From Clostridia bacterium (GTDB lineage: Bacteria > Bacillota > Clostridia > Lachnospirales > CAG-274), in contig JAUNPM010000008.1 of NCBI GenBank assembly GCA_030536675.1, positions 1 to 19,069 of the forward strand: a DNA stretch of 19,069 nt, in the 5' to 3' direction. Positions 14,885 to 19,069 of the stretch are shown here, piece by piece (the stretch's first letter is position 1; each line of letters begins with the position of its first letter). The notes under the pieces were generated by a model. It made no database searches, had not been told where the DNA came from, and saw nothing but the letters and a program-made list of their open reading frames with translations. Made by a program: the position numbers and the translations under genes.

Positions 14885-16162
14885 ATGGGTATGACTATGA
14901 CTCAGAAAATTTTAGCAGCTCATGCGGGACTTGAGTCTGTTAAGGCAGGTCAGCTTATTGAAGCTAAGCTTGACATTGTACATGGCAACGATGTTACAAC
15001 TCCTGTTGCTATTAAAGAATTTCAAAAAATAGGTGTAAAAGAAGTGTTTGATAAAAACAAGGTTTCTATTGTACCCGATCACTTTACACCAAATAAGGAC
15101 ATTAAGTCAGCTGAACATTGTAAAATGGTAAGAGAATTTGCATATGACAAATGTGTAAAGAACTATTTTGAAGTAGGTCAGATGGGTATAGAGCACTGTC
15201 TTCTTCCAGAAGCAGGTATTGTTGTGCCAGGTGATGTTGTAATCGGTGCTGACTCTCATACTTGTACATACGGTGCTTTAGGTGCTTTTTCAACAGGCGT
15301 TGGCTCAACAGATATGGCTGTTGGTATGGCAAGAGGCGTTGCATGGTTTAAGGTACCTGCCGCATTAAAGTTTGTTTTAAAGAATAAGCCTGCCGAGTGG
15401 ATAAGCGGCAAGGATATTATTTTACATATTATAGGTATGATAGGTGTTGACGGTGCATTATACAAGTCAATGGAATTTGTAGGCGACGGTTTACAGTACC
15501 TTTCAATGGACGACAGATTTACTATTGCCAATATGGCTATTGAGGCAGGCGGAAAGAACGGTATTTTCCCTGTTGATGAGAAAACTCTTGAGTATGTTAA
15601 GGAGCATTACAACAAGGAGCTTAACAAGGAATATACAGTATTTGAGGCTGATGAGGACGCTGAATATGATGAGGTTTATGAAATCGACCTTTCAACACTT
15701 CGTCCTACTGTTTCATTCCCTCACCTTCCTTCAAACACAAGAACTGTAGACGATGAGGAATGTAAGAATCTTGAAATTGATCAGGTTGTTATAGGTTCCT
15801 GTACTAACGGACGTATGGACGACTTAAGAATTGCGGCTAAGATTCTTGAAGGCAAAAAGGTTGATCCAAAGCTTAGAGTAATTATTCTTCCGGGTACTCA
15901 GAAGATATATCTTCAGTGTATTGAAGAGGGTATTGCCAAAATTTTTGTTGAATCAGGCTGCGTGTTCTCAACTCCTACCTGCGGTCCATGTCTTGGAGGA
16001 CATATGGGTATCCTTGCTAAGGGAGAAAAGGCTTTATCCACAACAAACAGAAACTTTATAGGACGTATGGGACATCCTGAATCTTTCGTTTATTTGGCAA
16101 GTCCTGCTGTTGCTGCTGCATCAGCGCTTACAGGAAAGATCACAGACCCTGCAAATGTATAA
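14885..16162 (+). CDS. leuC: 3-isopropylmalate / citramalate dehydratase, large subunit
   Basis: LeuC carries the 4Fe-4S cluster of isopropylmalate isomerase and works with LeuD. Where citramalate synthase is present the same enzyme also isomerises citramalate via citraconate. The 425-residue length is that of the shorter archaeal/clostridial-type LeuC (HacA-like), not the ~465-residue enteric form. Cluster cysteines are C306 in G-S-C-T-N-G-R and C366/C369 in T-C-G-P-C-L-G-G-H. Other family segments are V-P-D-H-F-T-P near 63-69 and G-A-D-S-H-T-C-T-Y-G near 121-130. The ATG at 14885 follows AGGAGG (14870-14875). leuD follows after 14 bp, so the subunits are co-translated. Confidence 0.95.
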   Translation: MGMTMTQKILAAHAGLESVKAGQLIEAKLDIVHGNDVTTPVAIKEFQKIGVKEVFDKNKVSIVPDHFTPNKDIKSAEHCKMVREFAYDKCVKNYFEVGQMGIEHCLLPEAGIVVPGDVVIGADSHTCTYGALGAFSTGVGSTDMAVGMARGVAWFKVPAALKFVLKNKPAEWISGKDIILHIIGMIGVDGALYKSMEFVGDGLQYLSMDDRFTIANMAIEAGGKNGIFPVDEKTLEYVKEHYNKELNKEYTVFEADEDAEYDEVYEIDLSTLRPTVSFPHLPSNTRTVDDEECKNLEIDQVVIGSCTNGRMDDLRIAAKILEGKKVDPKLRVIILPGTQKIYLQCIEEGIAKIFVESGCVFSTPTCGPCLGGHMGILAKGEKALSTTNRNFIGRMGHPESFVYLASPAVAAASALTGKITDPANV

Positions 16163-16176
16163 GGAGGCAGAGAGAA

Positions 16177-16683
16177 ATGAACGCAAAAGGAACAGTTTTT
16201 AAATATGGTGACAATATAGATACAGATGTTATTATTCCTGCAAGATATTTGAATTCGTCTGATCCTAAGGAGCTTGCAGCTCACTGTATGGAGGACGCTA
16301 TTCATTCAACAGTTAAGTTTGCAGATAACGTTAAAGAAGGCGACATTATTGTTGCAGAAAAGAACTTTGGCTGTGGCTCTTCAAGAGAGCACGCACCTAT
16401 TGCCATTAAGGCAAGCGGTGTTTCCTGTGTAATTGCAAAGACATTTGCAAGAATTTTCTACAGAAATGCCATAAATATCGGTTTACCGATTCTTGAATGT
16501 GAAGAGGCTGCCGAAAAAATAGATATGGGTGATGTAGTTGAGGTTGACTTCAATACGGGAGTTATAACTAATCATACTAAAAATGAAACATATCAGGCTG
16601 AACCATTCCCTGAATTTATGCAGGAAATGTTTAAGGTTGGCGGTCTTATTGAACAGACTAAGGTTAAGTTGGGCTTAAAGTAA
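16177..16683 (+). CDS. leuD: 3-isopropylmalate / citramalate dehydratase, small subunit
   Basis: This 168-residue swivel-domain subunit pairs with LeuC to form the active aconitase-type enzyme. Signature segments are Y-G-D-N-I-D-T-D-V-I-I-P-A-R-Y-L (residues 10-25) and G-C-G-S-S-R-E-H-A-P (65-74), which contributes substrate-binding serine and arginine. The length fits the short archaeal/clostridial form that goes with the short LeuC upstream. An AAGGAGG site sits at the leuC stop codon, 14 bp from this start. Confidence 0.96.
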   Translation: MNAKGTVFKYGDNIDTDVIIPARYLNSSDPKELAAHCMEDAIHSTVKFADNVKEGDIIVAEKNFGCGSSREHAPIAIKASGVSCVIAKTFARIFYRNAINIGLPILECEEAAEKIDMGDVVEVDFNTGVITNHTKNETYQAEPFPEFMQEMFKVGGLIEQTKVKLGLK

Positions 16684-16745
16684 TTTAATCAAATATGAGA
16701 TAAACTACACTCTGTAAGTAGTAAGTGATATTATAAGATAAACAA

Positions 16746-16760
16746 TGCCGAGGGCATTAT
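16746..16760 (+). repeat. Small hairpin in the leuD-leuB gap
   Basis: AATGCC-GAG-GGCATT is a perfect 6-bp stem in the 101-bp gap between leuD and leuB, about 15 bases before the leuB ribosome site. No T run follows. It may be a minor mRNA stability element. I see no strong promoter in the gap. Confidence 0.4.
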
Positions 16761-16784
16761 TGAATTTGAAAAGAGGTAGATAAA

Positions 16785-17855
16785 ATGAATTTTAAAATTG
16801 CTGTTGTAGCAGGTGACGGTATCGGTCCCGAAGTAATGGAGCAGAATATAAACGTATTAAATGCTGTTGGTAAAAAGTTTGGACACACATTTGAATATAC
16901 ATATGTTTTAGGCGGCGGCTGTGCTATTGATAAATATGGCGAACCACTTCCACAGGAAACTATTGACGTTTGCAAGGCAAGTGATTCCGTACTTCTTGGT
17001 GCGGTTGGCGGCTGGCAGTGGGATACTCTCCCGGGAGATAAAAGACCTGAAAGAGCTTTGCTTGGTTTAAGAGGTGCTTTAGGCTTATATGCCAATTTAA
17101 GACCTGCAACATTACACGATGCATTAAAGGGTGCTTGTCCTTTAAAGCCCGAGCTTGTTGCTGACGGCGTTGATATTATGGTTGTAAGAGAGCTTACAGG
17201 CGGTATGTACTTTGGTGAAAAGGGCAGAAAGCAGACTGATATGGGAGAGGCAGCTTATGACGTTGAGCAGTATTCAGTTAAGGAAGTTGAGAGAATTGCA
17301 AGAACTGCCTTTGAAATTGCAAGAAAGAGAAAGAAACACGTTACTAATGTAGATAAGCAGAATGTTCTTGAATCATCAAGACTTTGGAGAAGTGTTGTTC
17401 TTGAGGTTGCTAAGGACTATCCCGATGTTGAGCTTGACCACTTATATGTTGACAATGCTTCAATGCAGTTGATTATGCGTCCTACTACATTTGACGTTAT
17501 TGTAACAGGCAATATTTTCGGTGATATTTTATCAGATGAGGCTTCTCAGATGACAGGTTCAATCGGTATGCTTCCTTCTGCAAGTTTGGGAGAAGGTTCT
17601 CTTGGTATGTATGAGCCTGTTCACGGCTCTGCTCCTGACATTGCAGGCAAGGATATTGCTAATCCTATTGCTACTATCCTTTCAGGTGCAATGATGTTAA
17701 AATACAGCTTTGGTCTTCTTGAAGAGGCTAAGTGTATTGAGGACGCTGTAACTAAGGTCCTTAATATGGGTTACAGAACAGGCGACATTATGAGCGAAGG
17801 TATGAAGCAGGTTGGCTGTAAGGAAATGGGCAAACTTGTTATTGAAAATCTTTAA
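16785..17855 (+). CDS. leuB: 3-isopropylmalate dehydrogenase (also methylmalate step)
   Basis: LeuB oxidises and decarboxylates 3-isopropylmalate with NAD+; in citramalate-using organisms it also converts 3-methylmalate to 2-oxobutyrate. The 356-residue length is normal. Visible features are G-D-G-I-G-P-E-V near 10-17, the substrate arginines in E-R-A-L-L-G-L-R...N-L-R-P (~89-107), R-E-L-T-G-G-M-Y-F-G (~134-143), the metal aspartates in G-D-I-L-S-D-E-A-S-Q (~246-255), and the adenosine-binding H-G-S-A-P-D-I-A-G-K-D-I-A-N-P-I-A segment. It is the last gene of the locus; the palindrome cluster begins 10 bp after its stop. Confidence 0.96.
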   Translation: MNFKIAVVAGDGIGPEVMEQNINVLNAVGKKFGHTFEYTYVLGGGCAIDKYGEPLPQETIDVCKASDSVLLGAVGGWQWDTLPGDKRPERALLGLRGALGLYANLRPATLHDALKGACPLKPELVADGVDIMVVRELTGGMYFGEKGRKQTDMGEAAYDVEQYSVKEVERIARTAFEIARKRKKHVTNVDKQNVLESSRLWRSVVLEVAKDYPDVELDHLYVDNASMQLIMRPTTFDVIVTGNIFGDILSDEASQMTGSIGMLPSASLGEGSLGMYEPVHGSAPDIAGKDIANPIATILSGAMMLKYSFGLLEEAKCIEDAVTKVLNMGYRTGDIMSEGMKQVGCKEMGKLVIENL

Positions 17856-17864
17856 TGAAATTTA

Positions 17865-17884
17865 AGGGTGGGGAAACCCACCCT
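17865..17884. repeat. 20-bp hairpin repeat, left copy
   Basis: AGGGTGGG and CCCACCCT form a perfect 8-bp stem with a GAAA (GNRA-type) tetraloop. The identical 20 bases recur at 18274-18293. It begins 10 bp after the leuB stop, a natural position for a leuB terminator, but no T run follows. Confidence 0.9.
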
Positions 17885-18273
17885 CTGCGTGTCGATAAAG
17901 TCGACACGCTTGCAAGAAATGCTTGTCAACACTTTCAGATAAAGCTGAAAGCCAGCCTGCGGCTGTCAGATAAATCTTTCTGTGCAAGCATTTCTTGCAG
18001 TATGCTAAGGTGGAGACCAGCCGTGTAGTTTGCGTTCTTGCTATGCAAGTACACAAACTAGTCTCCGTCCTCGGTTGCTTGGGCGAGCAGCAAAACAAGG
18101 TTTTGCGACCAGCCTCGGTCGGGCAAAGCTCTTACAAGCAACTTTGCTACGCAAAGCAAGTCCCGTATGCTTCGGGATTGCAAACCTGCGGATTAAAGTC
18201 TGCGACGCTTTTTGAATTACGGTGTCGCAAGAAATTCAAATTTTCTTAAAAAGTTTAGCTTTTTGACAGTCTG

Positions 18274-18293
18274 AGGGTGGGGAAACCCACCCT
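18274..18293. repeat. 20-bp hairpin repeat, right copy
   Basis: Base-for-base identical to 17865-17884, in the same orientation, and itself palindromic with a GAAA loop. It lies 26 bp before the TTG start of the next gene, with the GAGGGG ribosome site in between. Confidence 0.9.
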
Positions 18294-18319
18294 TATACGA
18301 TATAAAGAGGGGCGGCAAA

Positions 18320-19069
18320 TTGAAAAAATTTTTGATATGTATGTTGATGTGTTTATTATTTTCCTGTTCTTTTGTTTATGCTGATGATTCAGTGGAGGAT
18401 ACACTAAGCTCCAAGTCGTGGACTATACAGGATAATACGGATCTGGTGAGATTTAAGGCATCAAAGGCAAATTTTGCTGTTGATGCAAGAGCATCAGGTG
18501 CAGGTATTTATGCTCTTTGTGTTATAGATAAAAATGGAAATATAATGCTTGCCGATATGGACAGCAGTAAAATATATAATATTGATGTTAGGGGTAATCT
18601 TGCGGAAATAACACCAAGGTATGGAGGAGAACAAAATATTTACAGTGTTACAACGGGAAAGGTAGTTGTAAAAGGTTATTTTAAACAGCCAAATGCTTAT
18701 AACACAGATGATGTATGCTATAAGATATATATGCCTTTTTATACGCAAAGCGGCTGCGGACTTATAAATACGGCTACGGGAAGTATAGTTATACAGCCAA
18801 TATACAAGGATATGGGGGTATTTTACAATGACCTTGCAATTGCTTTAAAAAAAGACGGCTCATATGCAATAATCAATATAGAGGGTAGGGAAATAAAAAA
18901 TTTCAGACTTGACGGCAATTGGCAGTTTGTATACTCAAAGGGTACAAATATGATAATGCAAGATAATAACGGACAGTTTCTTTACAGAGCTTATTCCGAA
19001 ATAAAATCTCCATATTACAGCTATTGCAGTTTTGCCGATTATGAAATAATTGCTCATAAGGAGTATCAC
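18320..19069 (+). CDS. Secreted WG-repeat-like protein, N-terminal part (runs off window)
   Basis: A frame of 250 codons opens at TTG 18320, set by GAGGGG (18307-18312) at 7 bases' spacing, and stays open to the window end. The TTG leads straight into a signal peptide (M-K-K-F-L-I-C-M-L-M-C-L-L-F ... F-V-Y-A); later in-frame ATGs would cut it. Mature sequence shows beta-rich WG-type repeats: G-L-I-N-T-A-T-G-S-I-V-I-Q-P-I-Y near residues 152-167, then Y-A-I-I-N-I-E-G-R-E-I, with C-V-I-D-K-N-G-N-I near 70. WG/KWG repeats build surface beta-propeller-like structures of unknown function. It lies just past the palindrome cluster, and its promoter is not obvious, so the cluster may supply or disrupt it. 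Confidence 0.7.
   Translation, partial: MKKFLICMLMCLLFSCSFVYADDSVEDTLSSKSWTIQDNTDLVRFKASKANFAVDARASGAGIYALCVIDKNGNIMLADMDSSKIYNIDVRGNLAEITPRYGGEQNIYSVTTGKVVVKGYFKQPNAYNTDDVCYKIYMPFYTQSGCGLINTATGSIVIQPIYKDMGVFYNDLAIALKKDGSYAIINIEGREIKNFRLDGNWQFVYSKGTNMIMQDNNGQFLYRAYSEIKSPYYSYCSFADYEIIAHKEYH

Larger units (their letters stand above)
17865..18293. repeat. 429-bp palindrome cluster bounded by identical 20-bp hairpins
   Basis: Perfect or near-perfect inverted repeats fill this stretch: GCGTGTCGA/TCGACACGC (17887-17909); a 15-bp long-range pair at 17911-17925 and 17985-17999, enclosing CTTTCAG/CTGAAAG (17932-17951) and CAGCC/GGCTG (17953-17965); a nested arm at 18012-18066 made of GGAGAC, TAGTTTG and CTTGC with their complements; GCAAAAC/GTTTTGC (18090-18106); CTTTGC/GCAAAG (18142-18156); TCCCG/CGGGA (18161-18177); TTTGAATT/AATTCAAA (18211-18240); AAAAAG/CTTTTT (18248-18264). 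Modules recur: GACCAGCC at 18015 and 18107, CCTGCGG at 17956 and 18185, loops containing ATAAAG. It is visibly richer in G+C than its surroundings. I call no protein in it. It may be a non-autonomous mobile element, a REP/BIME-like array or a structured RNA. Confidence 0.85.

Noticed and set aside
17995..18249. 84-residue plus-strand frame, with an overlapping 61-residue frame (18030-18215) and a 78-residue minus-strand frame (17862-18098), in the palindrome cluster
   Set aside because: They lie within inverted repeats, have no convincing ribosome site, and their Cys/Ser/Arg-rich composition is unlike neighbouring proteins. Open frames on both strands are what palindromic DNA without stops would give.

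Overview
The window reads as a low-G+C Clostridia-type Firmicute (AT-rich intergenic DNA, strong AGGAGG-type ribosome sites, a T-box leader, ThiT-type thiamine transport, dockerin-bearing secreted enzymes). The two large secreted pectate lyases suggest a pectin-using gut or rumen anaerobe. A Monoglobus- or Ruminococcus-like host is possible, but the sequence alone does not prove it.

Layout. (1) 1-77: the start of a secreted protein on the minus strand that leaves the window. (2) 179-3366, minus strand: a four-gene run read murG, a small secreted copper-amine-oxidase-N-type domain protein, thiT, then an EamA-type exporter. A near-consensus promoter lies at 3395-3423. (3) 3551-9243, plus strand: a PL9 pectate lyase with an N-terminal dockerin, a terminator, then a separately promoted PL1 pectate lyase with a C-terminal, partly decayed dockerin. 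(4) 9315-17855, plus strand: a branched-chain amino acid locus. It opens with a consensus promoter and a T-box leader whose likely specifier is ATC (isoleucine), followed by ilvN, ilvC, a GPH/MelB-type sugar symporter, citramalate synthase (cimA), leuC, leuD and leuB. (5) 17865-18293: a dense cluster of perfect palindromes bounded by two identical 20-bp hairpins. (6) 18320-19069: the start of a secreted WG-repeat-like protein with a TTG start, running off the end.

How the genes fit together. CimA condenses pyruvate and acetyl-CoA to citramalate. LeuCD and LeuB can carry it to 2-oxobutyrate, and IlvN (regulating an IlvB not present here) and IlvC then serve isoleucine and valine synthesis. This is the threonine-independent isoleucine route, and an isoleucine-sensing T-box is the regulator one would expect. 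leuA, ilvB, ilvD and ilvE are not in the window. The symporter is out of place in an amino acid locus but fits the adjacent pectin genes as a possible oligogalacturonide importer.

Points most worth a second look: the palindrome cluster at 17865-18293, which no standard feature type explains; the cimA frame break, which removes the last ~40 residues of its regulatory domain while leaving them readable in the +1 frame; and the paired pectate lyases with dockerins at opposite ends.
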